From: a bacterium | GTDB lineage: Bacteria > Patescibacteriota > Gracilibacteria > UBA1369 > LOWO2-01-FULL-3 | Reading direction: 5' to 3' | DNA length: 11,253 bases | Assembly: GCA_027622635.1 (NCBI GenBank) | Contig: JAQBYK010000030.1 | Span: 1 to 11,253, forward strand | Shown here: positions 1 to 7,263 of the stretch, piece by piece | How the letters are laid out: the number at the start of each line of letters is the position of its first letter | Position numbering within the stretch: the first letter of the stretch is position 1 | Made by a program: the position numbers and the translations under genes | Notes under the pieces: model-generated | The model's input: only the letters and a program-made list of their open reading frames with translations | What the model was told of the DNA's origin: nothing | Database searches by the model: none

Positions 1-1
1 A

Positions 2-1453
2 AATGTACATTTCCCGGAAAATGAGGAAACACTCAAAGAGGGGAGAGAAAGGCTGGCTTTCGATGAATTATTTCTACTTCAGCTAAAAGTTCTTCAAAAG
101 AAGTGGTTCTGGCAAAACATTAAAAAAGGTGAAGCCAAGCAAATTGAATTAAAAACAGGCATTCTCAAAAAAACAATTGAAGGCCTGCCATTTGAGCTCA
201 CCACGGCTCAAAAACGTGTCCTGAAAGATATTCTTAACGATCTAAGAAAGGACTTACCAATGACCAGACTTGTCCAAGGAGACGTAGGCTCAGGTAAAAC
301 AATCGTCGCCGCGCTGGCAGCCTTAAATACAATCCAAAACGGCTATCAGGTAACAATAATGGCTCCAACGGAAATACTTGCCAAGCAACATTATCAAACA
401 TTCATGAAAACACTGCCGGGCTTAAATATTCAATTCATTGCTGGTAGTACACAAAAAAAACAAAAAGAAATCATAATTAACCAAATGAAAACCGGGACAG
501 TAGACATTGTGATCGGCACACATGCACTCATTCAGGATAAAATCGGATTTAAAAATTTAGGGCTTGCAATAATAGATGAACAGCATCGTTTCGGTGTAAA
601 ACAAAGAGACAAACTAAAAAGTTTCGGATCACCGCATCTATTAAGTATGACAGCAACGCCAATTCCACGAACACTTGCCATCACAATTTATGGAGACCAA
701 GATCTTTCAATTATCGATGAAATGCCGAAAGGAAGACAAGAAATACTTACCAGAGTAGTACCGGAAAATAAAAGAACAGAAGCCTATCGCTGGGTTGAAG
801 ACCAAGTAAAAAAGGGGAGACAAGCCTTCGTGATTTGTCCCCTAATAGATGAATCCGATGTACTGGAGGTAAAATCGGTAATTAAGGAATATGCTTTCCT
901 AAGTGAACATATTTTTCCACATCTAAAATTAGGGCTCCTACACGGAAGACTCAAGCAAGAAGAGAAGGACCAAATTATGAAAGATTTCAAGGATAATCAA
1001 ATTCAGGTTTTAGTTTCAACCTCAGTGATAGAAGTCGGCATCGACGTAGCAAACGCCTCAATAATGATAATAGAAGGCTCAGAACGTTTCGGTCTATCAC
1101 AATTACACCAATTTCGCGGACGAGTGGGCAGGGGAGAGCACAAGTCCTATTGTTTCCTTTTCACCGGCAATCTGTCTCAAGAAGGCACAACTCGCATGAA
1201 ATCAATGGAAAAACACGCCAGTGGCTTTAAATTGGCCGAAATAGATCTGGAACTACGTGGACCGGGCGAAATCTACGGAATCCGCCAAAGTGGAATCCCC
1301 GACCTCAAGATGGCAACATTGACAGATTCGATAACTATTGAAAAAGCTCGAAAGAGCGCAGAAAAGATAATAGCAAAAGATCCACTTCTCAAAAATCACC
1401 CAGCTCTTCAAGAAAAGATTATCGACCAAGACGAGATTTTTATTAAAGATTAA
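2..1453 (+). CDS. recG: ATP-dependent DNA helicase RecG, 5'-truncated by the window edge
   Basis: RecG is the SF2 helicase that remodels stalled replication forks and branch-migrates Holliday junctions. The reading frame is open from base 2, so the first in-frame ATG (260) is an internal Met and not the start. The N-terminal wedge (OB-fold) domain lies outside the window. About 484 residues remain. Before the helicase core is the RecG stretch with RLAFDELFLLQL, then LPFELTTAQ. In the visible partial protein Walker A is GDVGSGKT (residues 93-100). It is followed by the DEQH box in IIDEQHRFG, SMTATPIPRTLA (motif III), LLHGRLKQEEK, and STSVIEVGIDV with QFRGRVGRG (motifs V and VI). The C-terminal LRGPGEIYGIRQSG is the RecG-specific TRG-type segment. 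The stop is TAA. The next gene is convergent, and a terminator candidate starts 45 bp downstream. Family assignment is very secure. Confidence 0.97.
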   Translation, partial: NVHFPENEETLKEGRERLAFDELFLLQLKVLQKKWFWQNIKKGEAKQIELKTGILKKTIEGLPFELTTAQKRVLKDILNDLRKDLPMTRLVQGDVGSGKTIVAALAALNTIQNGYQVTIMAPTEILAKQHYQTFMKTLPGLNIQFIAGSTQKKQKEIIINQMKTGTVDIVIGTHALIQDKIGFKNLGLAIIDEQHRFGVKQRDKLKSFGSPHLLSMTATPIPRTLAITIYGDQDLSIIDEMPKGRQEILTRVVPENKRTEAYRWVEDQVKKGRQAFVICPLIDESDVLEVKSVIKEYAFLSEHIFPHLKLGLLHGRLKQEEKDQIMKDFKDNQIQVLVSTSVIEVGIDVANASIMIIEGSERFGLSQLHQFRGRVGRGEHKSYCFLFTGNLSQEGTTRMKSMEKHASGFKLAEIDLELRGPGEIYGIRQSGIPDLKMATLTDSITIEKARKSAEKIIAKDPLLKNHPALQEKIIDQDEIFIKD

Positions 1454-1498
1454 AATAGGCCTGAAATAAGCCAAACAAGAGTTTCAGCAAAATAAGAT

Positions 1499-1521
1499 GA
1501 CGAACTAAACATCGTCTTTTT
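1499..1521 (+). terminator. Probable intrinsic terminator of recG
   Basis: GACGA (1499-1503) pairs with TCGTC (1512-1516) across an 8-nt loop and is followed directly by T5 (1517-1521). Beyond one mismatch, A/G bases upstream can pair with the T run and lengthen the stem. The stem is short, so this is a moderate call. On the minus strand the same stem is followed by ATCTTATTTT, so it may also serve the convergent gene ending at 1606. Confidence 0.5.
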
Positions 1522-1552
1522 GTAGAAAAAGCCTTAAATCGAAAGTTTAAAA

Positions 1553-1591
1553 TGGTAAAATGCAAATTGCTTCGCACAAGATACATTGTGC
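1553..1591 (+). other. Orphan extended -10-like element followed by a small hairpin
   Basis: TGGTAAAAT (1553-1561) resembles an extended -10 box, with only a poor -35 candidate around 1534. Just downstream GCACAA (1574-1579) pairs with TTGTGC (1586-1591) around a 6-nt loop. No ORF start follows on the plus strand; a transcript would run antisense into the 3' end of the gene ending at 1606. In the minus direction the hairpin lies downstream of that gene's stop but has no good T-run. It could be a small RNA start, part of a 3' end, or chance. The rest of the 152-bp gap (1454-1605) holds only the terminator. Confidence 0.2.
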
Positions 1592-1605
1592 AAACTAAAG
1601 GCTGT

Positions 1606-2874
1606 CTACCCTAGCACCTCTTCCAAACCTGATATTTGTACTTCCCCGCGCTTTTCAATCTCATCAGTATAATTAAGTAAAAACCTTCTCAAGGAATCCT
1701 TATTTTGATCAGTAGTTAAGAAATTTCCCAGGAACCCTATTTTTTTCTCCAAACTTGCATATTCCACATCCTTAACCAACAATAACTTAACCAAATTATC
1801 TAAAACCAACCTGTTATCTCCATCTATTTTATATCCCCTGCCCAGCCCATCTCCAATCAAGCCCTTCGCAACATTCACAATAGTTTCATCAGGAATATCA
1901 GAAATTGATTCTTCATCGCCAATATGAGGAGTAATTTCACTACTCAAATATGCATCAAGTTGACGATCATCAATACTATCAATCAAGTCCTCAGACATAA
2001 CCCTAACCGGTTCACCTGAATACCTATCGCTCAAATAATAAACAAAATCGCCTCCCTGATCCTGACAAACCAATATATCAACGGTAAAATCATTCTCAGT
2101 TTTTACAGTTGCCTTACCGTCCGCAGTTATTTCAATTTCAAAATCGGATGAATTAATTTTTGTACCGTCAAGGGCATCATTTGCAGTTTTCTCATCCTCA
2201 ACAACAATCTCGCCATTATCTGTTTCCTTAGAATCATTATACTGGCCCACTAGATAGTCCTTTGACTCAGAATCCTCCTCATATTCCTTCCAAAGCTCTT
2301 TCAAGTCTTCATCAGAAGAAGCCTCAATTGCCTCAGCATTGATTTGATCGCGCTCAATAATATATTCCTTATAGGAGATTCCACAAGAAACATACTCTTT
2401 TTCAAGATTCATCCTTTTTGCACGCCATGATGCTATATCACCTCCAGCAGCAACAATTTGCGCAGAAATATTTTCATCACGCAAAACATCTACATAATTA
2501 GCATAAGTGCGCCTTGAAGAATCCTTTGAACCTTCATGTTTTTCAAGTGATCCTAAAACCCTGGATTTTACAATTTCATAATCTTTTTTATTTTTTAGCT
2601 TTAGTGAAGGACGCTTTTCAAATTTATCTAATAAGGTGAGATCTGCAGCAAAAGCCTCCTTTACCTTAGTTCCTTCTTCATTATTTGAAATATTACTTAT
2701 TCCCGAATGATAATTTAATAATTTATCATGAACTGTATTTCTATTATTTTCAGACCTAATCAGGGGTTTGCCAACTTCATCAGATAGAGATCTAAACATT
2801 TCAGGACGAAATCTCAATTTATCCATTTTAGAGGAAACTCCATCTGGGTTTTCAAATGATTTGGAATTAGCCAT
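1606..2874 (-). CDS. Hypothetical acidic soluble protein, 422 aa
   Basis: I do not recognise this protein. It starts with ATG at 2874 and stops with TAG. There is no signal peptide and no membrane segment. The N-terminal third is mixed-charge and probably helical (for example LTLLDKFEKRPSLKLKNKKD). A strongly acidic low-complexity linker follows around residues 185-235 (DEDLKELWKEYEEDSESKD). A short stretch around 243-300 looks beta-rich (FEIEITADGKATVKTENDF, then DFVYYLSDRYSGEPVRVM). The C-terminal 100 residues look helical again. There are only two cysteines and no catalytic motif I can name. It lies 9 bp downstream of the other unknown gene (2884-3609) on the same strand, so the two are probably co-transcribed and may act together. 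The upstream sequence has no Shine-Dalgarno match. It is most likely a lineage-restricted cytoplasmic protein. Confidence 0.75.
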   Translation of the reverse strand: MANSKSFENPDGVSSKMDKLRFRPEMFRSLSDEVGKPLIRSENNRNTVHDKLLNYHSGISNISNNEEGTKVKEAFAADLTLLDKFEKRPSLKLKNKKDYEIVKSRVLGSLEKHEGSKDSSRRTYANYVDVLRDENISAQIVAAGGDIASWRAKRMNLEKEYVSCGISYKEYIIERDQINAEAIEASSDEDLKELWKEYEEDSESKDYLVGQYNDSKETDNGEIVVEDEKTANDALDGTKINSSDFEIEITADGKATVKTENDFTVDILVCQDQGGDFVYYLSDRYSGEPVRVMSEDLIDSIDDRQLDAYLSSEITPHIGDEESISDIPDETIVNVAKGLIGDGLGRGYKIDGDNRLVLDNLVKLLLVKDVEYASLEKKIGFLGNFLTTDQNKDSLRRFLLNYTDEIEKRGEVQISGLEEVLG

Positions 2875-2883
2875 ATATAAAAG

Positions 2884-3609
2884 TTAAGCGGCCTCAGATT
2901 CGTCCTTAGCCTCAGATTCGTCCTTAGCCTCAGCTTTGTCCTCAGATTTCACCTTGGCACCGGTTTCTTCATCAAAAAGCTTGTTAAGTCGAAGCATCCA
3001 ATTTTGCCCAAATTGGGCAAAATTAGCACCAACCTTCTTAAGTTTCAGAATAGAGTATCCACTTCCTTGCTTTAGTTTAACTTCGTTTACAGCATCCTTA
3101 AGAGGTTTCAAGGCCTCCTCTCGCCAAATCTGTGAAACGCGATCAGTAGAATCAGGCTTATACCCACCAGATTGAGCAATAGCCTCAGCATCCTCCAAGA
3201 GAACATCAAGATCCCCCAAATCAAATTCTTCACCTTCAATAACAATTTTTTCAATTGCAGCGGAAAATGCCAAATATTGATCCTTAAGCTTCATGTTAAA
3301 AGGCTGCCTTTTCTCCTTGGAAACAAATATCTTTTTAATCAATCCCCTAACACCGGAATCACCTCGTATTTTTTCAACCAGCTCATCGACTATCTCTTGA
3401 TCCTGAGCCTCCAACTCAAGAAGTTCCTGAGCGGAAATTTGGGCGATTTTTTCAGAAAGATCCCTCATTTCCCTCAAAACAGGCACACGATCACTTCCCT
3501 CTTTTCCCTTTAAATCGGAAGAAAGAGCTCCCAACCTAGTGTTTAAACTAGCGAGCATATCAATAGGCTCTTCACTCGAATCAATTCTTTCAGCAGCAGA
3601 TGCATCCAT
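2884..3609 (-). CDS. Hypothetical acidic helical protein with C-terminal AKDESE repeats, 241 aa
   Basis: I do not recognise this protein. It is soluble, with no signal peptide or membrane segment. It is rich in Glu, Asp, Lys and Leu in helix- or coiled-coil-like spacing (for example LREMRDLSEKIAQISAQELL and ELEAQDQEIVDELVEKIRG). It ends in a low-complexity tail of tandem AKDESE units. I chose the ATG at 3609. A longer frame opens with GTG at 3645 (253 aa), but that GTG lies inside an extended -10-like sequence, TGGTATCAT (3644-3636), which would place the transcription start downstream of it. Neither start has a clear Shine-Dalgarno site. The stop is TAA, and the second unknown gene begins 9 bp later, so the pair looks like one operon. 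It diverges from the ABC exporter gene, and the roughly 190-bp gap between them holds the promoters for both. The start remains uncertain. Confidence 0.7.
   Translation of the reverse strand: MDASAAERIDSSEEPIDMLASLNTRLGALSSDLKGKEGSDRVPVLREMRDLSEKIAQISAQELLELEAQDQEIVDELVEKIRGDSGVRGLIKKIFVSKEKRQPFNMKLKDQYLAFSAAIEKIVIEGEEFDLGDLDVLLEDAEAIAQSGGYKPDSTDRVSQIWREEALKPLKDAVNEVKLKQGSGYSILKLKKVGANFAQFGQNWMLRLNKLFDEETGAKVKSEDKAEAKDESEAKDESEAA
2891..2944 (-). repeat. 18-bp in-frame tandem repeat, two exact copies plus one diverged
   Basis: Units at 2891-2908 and 2909-2926 are identical (plus-strand GCCTCAGATTCGTCCTTA). A third copy, 2927-2944, differs at three positions. Each unit encodes six residues (AKDESE register) at the C-terminus of the 241-aa protein. 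The repeat keeps the frame, so copy-number change would only lengthen or shorten the tail. Confidence 0.85.
3000..3024. repeat. 25-nt perfect palindrome (12-bp arms, 1-nt centre) inside a coding region
   Basis: The left arm AATTTTGCCCAA (3000-3011) is the exact reverse complement of TTGGGCAAAATT (3013-3024), with A3012 at the centre. It lies within the 241-aa gene and encodes part of ANFAQFGQNW. It has operator-like symmetry, but it may simply reflect the amino acid sequence. Confidence 0.6.
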
Positions 3610-3635
3610 GATCAAATTTGTAAAATTATCAGAAT

Positions 3636-3644
3636 ATGATACCA
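3636..3644 (-). promoter_or_regulatory. Candidate extended -10 for the two-gene hypothetical operon
   Basis: The minus strand reads TGGTATCAT from 3644 to 3636: a TGG extension plus TATCAT (5 of 6 matches to TATAAT). No convincing -35 is present, which an extended -10 can tolerate. The expected start near 3629 gives a leader of about 20 nt to the ATG at 3609. It excludes the alternative GTG at 3645 as a start, because that GTG would be untranscribed. Confidence 0.4.
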
Positions 3645-3748
3645 CAAAATAGCCTGTTTAGAAAGAGTCATCCATGTAACAAAGGCTAACAGTCGCCCGT
3701 TTTAAGTAATCAAAGCCAAATTTGACAAATACTAAATTCATCGCAGTC

Positions 3749-3777
3749 TTTACAAGACAGTCAAATTATGGTAAAAC
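3749..3777 (+). promoter_or_regulatory. Candidate promoter of the ABC exporter gene
   Basis: TTTACA (3749-3754), a 17-bp spacer, then TAAAAC (3772-3777) with a TGG extension immediately before it (3769-3771). Transcription would start near 3784, 14 nt before ATG 3798. The upstream in-frame ATG at 3768 overlaps this -10. A consensus TTGACA at 3722-3727 also exists but has no -10 at a usable distance. Confidence 0.4.
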
Positions 3778-3797
3778 AATGGCCTTATTTAATCGTC

Positions 3798-5555
3798 ATG
3801 AAGAACAACACCAAAAAAACACTCAAGTATTTTATTTTCCATGCCAAGCAATTCAAACTGCAAATGGTGATAATGACCGCTGCTCTGATCTTGGGGACTC
3901 TGGCAGGAATGATTTGGCCTATATTGTTCAGAGAATTTTTCGATATACTGATTAGCAGTCAAGATAAATCAGTAATCGTAAATGCCCTGATAGGCACTTT
4001 ATTATGGATTATGCTTGTAGAAGGGATTGAATGGATAAGCTGGCGTTTTGCTCAGTACACAAATCACTTTTTTCAGCCAGGAGTCATGGCAAATATAAGT
4101 AATGAATGTTTTGAGCGTCTACACCTACATTCATTCAGATTCTTCACTAACAACTTTGCCGGAGCATTAGTTAAGAAAATCAATCGAATCGTTCGCGGAT
4201 TCGAAAGGGTCGCAGACAAAATATATTGGGATATAACACCAATGAGCCTAAAACTACTGATAATATTAGTTGTTTTGTCTTATATAAATCCTTACCTGGG
4301 ACTAATTATGGGTATTTGGACTATTATTTTCATTGTGGTTAATCTCAAATTCTCAGTATACAAATTGAAATACGATATACCACGCTCTAAACAGGACAGT
4401 AAAGTTACTGCGGCTTTAGCGGATACTATAACAAATAGTACAAACGTTAAGCTATTTTCAGCTCTCAATTATGAAGTCTCAAAATTTAAAAAAGTTACAC
4501 ATAAGTGGTATAAAATAACCAAAAAAGCTTGGGATGTCAGCTCACATATTGAAGCAGGACAAGCAGCATTCATGATCTTGCTCGAATTTGCAATTCTATA
4601 TACGGCAATTAAACTTTGGGAGAAAGGATCTATAGAAACAGCGGATTTCTTCTTAATTCAGGCATATCTATTTGAAATGTTTCATCAGTTGTGGAATTTC
4701 GGAAGAAACCTGCGCGAACTGTATGAAGCCTTAGCTGACAGTGAAGAAATGACGGTAATCCTAAACACGGAAGTTGAAGTAAAAGATATACCGGACGCTA
4801 AAGTTCTAAGATCTGTTCGAGGAAAAGTAGAGTTCAAGAGAGTAAATTTCGGCTATGGAAATGATGAACCGGTCATCAAAAACCTATCTTTTAAAGTTAA
4901 GGCGGGAGAAAAAATCGCTTTAATAGGGCCATCCGGAGGAGGAAAATCAACTATCGTTAAATTGATGTTGCGTCTATTTGAAATAGATAGAGGAAAAATC
5001 CTAATTGATGATCAAGACACATCAAAGACAACTCAAGATAGTTTGAGGAAGACTATAGCCCTTGTTCCACAAGATCCGATTCTATTTCACAGATCACTCA
5101 TGGACAACATCCGCTATGGACGAAAAAATGCCAGTAACAGAGAAGTCATAGCAGCGGCAAAAATGGCTCACTGCCATGAATTCATCAAGAATTTCCCTAA
5201 AGGATATGAGACTTTTGTTGGAGAACGTGGTGTCAAATTATCAGGAGGACAACGTCAAAGAGTGGCTATTGCCAGAGCAATTTTAAGCAATGCCAGGATT
5301 TTGATATTAGACGAAGCCACAAGCAGCTTGGATAGCGAATCTGAAAAAATAATCCAATCCGCACTAAACAATCTAATCAAAAACAAGACAGCATTTATAA
5401 TTGCCCATAGGTTATCAACGATTATGGGCGCAGATCGTATTTTTGTTCTGGCTAACGGACGCATAATTGAACAAGGTCAACACACCGACCTCGTAAGCAA
5501 AGAAAGCAGTCTCTACAAAAGATTATGGGATTTACAAGTTGGAGGTTACCTATAA
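3798..5555 (+). CDS. ABC transporter half-molecule, MsbA/multidrug-exporter type (fused TMD and ATPase)
   Basis: This is a type IV exporter half-transporter expected to work as a homo- or heterodimer in the cytoplasmic membrane; the substrate is unknown. The N-terminal half carries about six hydrophobic segments, beginning with IMTAALILGTLAGMIWPILF. The C-terminal ATPase has every diagnostic motif (numbered from 3798): Walker A GPSGGGKST (377-385), the Q-loop in VPQDPILFH, signature LSGGQ (481-485), Walker B ILILDEATSSLD with D505 and E506, and the H-loop H537 in IIAHRLSTI. An intact catalytic Glu suggests a fully active site. Length is 585 aa, normal for the family. An alternative ATG at 3768 adds ten residues (MVKQWPYLIV) but overlaps the candidate -10; the 3798 start gives a typical basic N-terminus (MKNNTKKTLK). 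The gene is monocistronic. Its TAA overlaps the convergent elp3 stop by 6 bp. No ligand clue comes from the neighbours. Confidence 0.93.
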   Translation: MKNNTKKTLKYFIFHAKQFKLQMVIMTAALILGTLAGMIWPILFREFFDILISSQDKSVIVNALIGTLLWIMLVEGIEWISWRFAQYTNHFFQPGVMANISNECFERLHLHSFRFFTNNFAGALVKKINRIVRGFERVADKIYWDITPMSLKLLIILVVLSYINPYLGLIMGIWTIIFIVVNLKFSVYKLKYDIPRSKQDSKVTAALADTITNSTNVKLFSALNYEVSKFKKVTHKWYKITKKAWDVSSHIEAGQAAFMILLEFAILYTAIKLWEKGSIETADFFLIQAYLFEMFHQLWNFGRNLRELYEALADSEEMTVILNTEVEVKDIPDAKVLRSVRGKVEFKRVNFGYGNDEPVIKNLSFKVKAGEKIALIGPSGGGKSTIVKLMLRLFEIDRGKILIDDQDTSKTTQDSLRKTIALVPQDPILFHRSLMDNIRYGRKNASNREVIAAAKMAHCHEFIKNFPKGYETFVGERGVKLSGGQRQRVAIARAILSNARILILDEATSSLDSESEKIIQSALNNLIKNKTAFIIAHRLSTIMGADRIFVLANGRIIEQGQHTDLVSKESSLYKRLWDLQVGGYL

Positions 5556-7229
5556 AGTCTTAAGCATATAGGTGCCTTTCAACCTATATCCTTTTTTTAA
5601 ATAATATTCGCGTGTACCAATTCCTGATATTACAGCCATTTTTTTATAGCCAGCCTTTCTAGCCAATCCCTCAGCATCCTGCATCAATCTTGATCCCCAA
5701 CCAATATGTTGTTTTTGACCGGCTTGCTTATCACCGATTGCCAGCTGCCGTCCATACACATGAACCTCTCTAACAATGGCACAATTTTTTAACTCAGGAA
5801 TAAATGTTTTTCCCGGAAATCGCAATCGAAGTAAGGCAATTAATTTGTCATCCACCTCATAAGACATAAAAAGCTCCTGTCCCCCACTAGCTTCGTATTC
5901 ACGGAGCACTAATCCAACATTATCGGGATCAACTACAGTGTTTTGCACCTCTCGAGTGCGAATATCTCTACATGGAGTACCTTCCTTTTCCAAACGAATC
6001 TCTATTATCTGTCTAATATTAGAAACTTTTGATCCAGCTTCAATATCAGGAGCGGGAATATCACGAGCCACCCGATCTACTCGGCACCATTCAGGAACCG
6101 ATTTCATTTCTTCATATATTACTTCTTCCAAAGTTTTGTCATCATAGGGCTCATATTTTCCATTTTTATAATCCTCAGACAACTCAGTCCCGGGAATCAC
6201 CATACATGGGTAGATTTTTAGATAATCCGGCTGATAATCAGGTCCCTCAAAGAGCTCGCCTATCATTCGTTTATCAAGCTCAACAGAAGAACCGGGCAAA
6301 TTGGGCATCATGTGATAACCAATTTTAAAGCCGGCATCTTTGAGAAGTCTTGTTGCTTTTATAACCGCATCTAGACCATGGCCCCGCTTAGTCAATTCCT
6401 GCACATTATCATCTGTAGTCTGCACACCAATCTCCGTTTTGGTAACTCCCAAATACCTCAATCTCCGAACTTCTTTCTCACTTATAAAATCAGGCCTTGT
6501 TTCGATATTAATACCAATACAACGCACATCTGAAGTTTCATTCTCTTTTACAACGTCGAGCCAGCGTAGACCTACCTGCAGAGGTTTTATGATCATAGTA
6601 TTAACAGTATCGGTACCGTACACGCTGACAACATCCTGCGTTTTTATACTTCCTTTTCCCAGCTGGCGATGAAATTCATTCATTGCCTTCAGACATTGTT
6701 TCAAAAACCAAGTTTGATATCGCTTTGGATAACTACTCCAAGTACCACCAATAACACGCAATTCAACCTTTGACACTTCATGACCCGTCATCTGCAGAGC
6801 CTTAAGACGAACAAACACCTGAGTATATGGATTAAAACGCTGCCTAAATGCGCGTTGAGCAGCAGGTTGACTGGGAAGATAGCTTTTTGGCATCCGAACA
6901 TCCGTAGGACAATAAATACAACGCCCGGGACATGGAAAAGGTTTTGTAAGAACCGTAACAGGAGCAACTCCACTCATAGTCCGCACCGATCTTTTCTGAA
7001 TTAGATTCACCAAGGATTTATTTTCCTTGATATCACCCTCCGAAAGCAAATCGTTATATGCCTTTATGAAATACAGATTATGAAAAATCACTCCCTTGTT
7101 CTCTTTTATAATTCCATTCCGAAAGCGTTCGAAGGCACTTCGATTTTTGAAAGAACGGCTTGCCGCCCTCTTTATTATAATTCGAGCTAATTTTTGATGA
7201 TCCTCAAGATCAATCTTGGAAAAGTCCAT
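5550..7229 (-). CDS. elp3: Elp3-type tRNA U34 carboxymethyltransferase (radical SAM plus acetyltransferase domain)
   Basis: Elp3 uses S-adenosylmethionine, an iron-sulfur cluster and acetyl-CoA to make the 5-carboxymethyl group on wobble uridine of tRNAs. At 559 aa it matches the full-length eukaryotic subunit and keeps an N-terminal RNA-binding region (LARIIIKRAASRSFKN). The radical SAM cluster residues are C100, C104 and C107 in CPGRCIYCP, preceded by SGVAPVTVLTKP. The Elp3-typical QPAAQRAFRQRFNPY and VIGGTWSSYPKRY follow. The C-terminal acetyltransferase domain spans roughly 450-559, with the acetyl-CoA loop QHIGWG (507-512), ELP3-like HVYG (490-493), VISGIGTREYY (Y542, Y543) and GYRLKGTYMLKTL. 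All key residues appear intact. Bacterial Elp3 is known to act without the other Elongator subunits. The gene diverges from a Trm9-like methyltransferase across 34 bp, which suggests a joint tRNA-modification role. The stop is TAG; no Shine-Dalgarno site is seen. Confidence 0.95.
   Translation of the reverse strand: MDFSKIDLEDHQKLARIIIKRAASRSFKNRSAFERFRNGIIKENKGVIFHNLYFIKAYNDLLSEGDIKENKSLVNLIQKRSVRTMSGVAPVTVLTKPFPCPGRCIYCPTDVRMPKSYLPSQPAAQRAFRQRFNPYTQVFVRLKALQMTGHEVSKVELRVIGGTWSSYPKRYQTWFLKQCLKAMNEFHRQLGKGSIKTQDVVSVYGTDTVNTMIIKPLQVGLRWLDVVKENETSDVRCIGINIETRPDFISEKEVRRLRYLGVTKTEIGVQTTDDNVQELTKRGHGLDAVIKATRLLKDAGFKIGYHMMPNLPGSSVELDKRMIGELFEGPDYQPDYLKIYPCMVIPGTELSEDYKNGKYEPYDDKTLEEVIYEEMKSVPEWCRVDRVARDIPAPDIEAGSKVSNIRQIIEIRLEKEGTPCRDIRTREVQNTVVDPDNVGLVLREYEASGGQELFMSYEVDDKLIALLRLRFPGKTFIPELKNCAIVREVHVYGRQLAIGDKQAGQKQHIGWGSRLMQDAEGLARKAGYKKMAVISGIGTREYYLKKGYRLKGTYMLKTL
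5566..5598 (+). terminator. Probable intrinsic terminator of the ABC exporter, inside the elp3 coding end
   Basis: ATATAGGT (5566-5573) pairs perfectly with ACCTATAT (5582-5589) across an 8-nt loop. CC and then T7 (5592-5598) follow. It starts 10 nt after the exporter's TAA and lies wholly within the last codons of convergent elp3, which encode GYRLKGTYM. A third copy of the arm, ACCTATA (5548-5554), overlaps the exporter stop codon and could pair instead with 5567-5573, giving two mutually exclusive hairpins. Confidence 0.55.
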
Positions 7230-7239
7230 AGCAAAGCGG

Positions 7240-7257
7240 ATTTTAACATATTATAAT
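7240..7257. promoter_or_regulatory. Shared divergent promoter core of elp3 and the Trm9-like gene
   Basis: ATTATAAT (7250-7257) is self-complementary, so a perfect TATAAT can be read on both strands: plus 7252-7257 and minus 7255-7250. The plus -10 ends 6 nt before the methyltransferase ATG (7264), predicting a leaderless or nearly leaderless mRNA. The minus -10 predicts a start near 7243 and a leader of about 14 nt for elp3. A second minus -10-like TAAAAT is at 7245-7240. No good -35 is visible for either direction. Confidence 0.5.
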
Positions 7258-7263
7258 CAACAC

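Noticed and set aside
260..1453. RecG starting at ATG 260
   Set aside because: The frame is open upstream to base 2 and encodes recognisable RecG sequence before Walker A, so 260 is an internal Met in PMTRLVQGD.
3722..3727. Perfect TTGACA -35 box
   Set aside because: No -10-like hexamer lies 16-18 bp downstream; the TTTACA at 3749 fits the TGGTAAAAC box better.
7216..7263. TTG start extending the methyltransferase N-terminus by 16 residues
   Set aside because: It overlaps elp3 codons and the TATAAT box, and Trm9-like similarity begins after ATG 7264.
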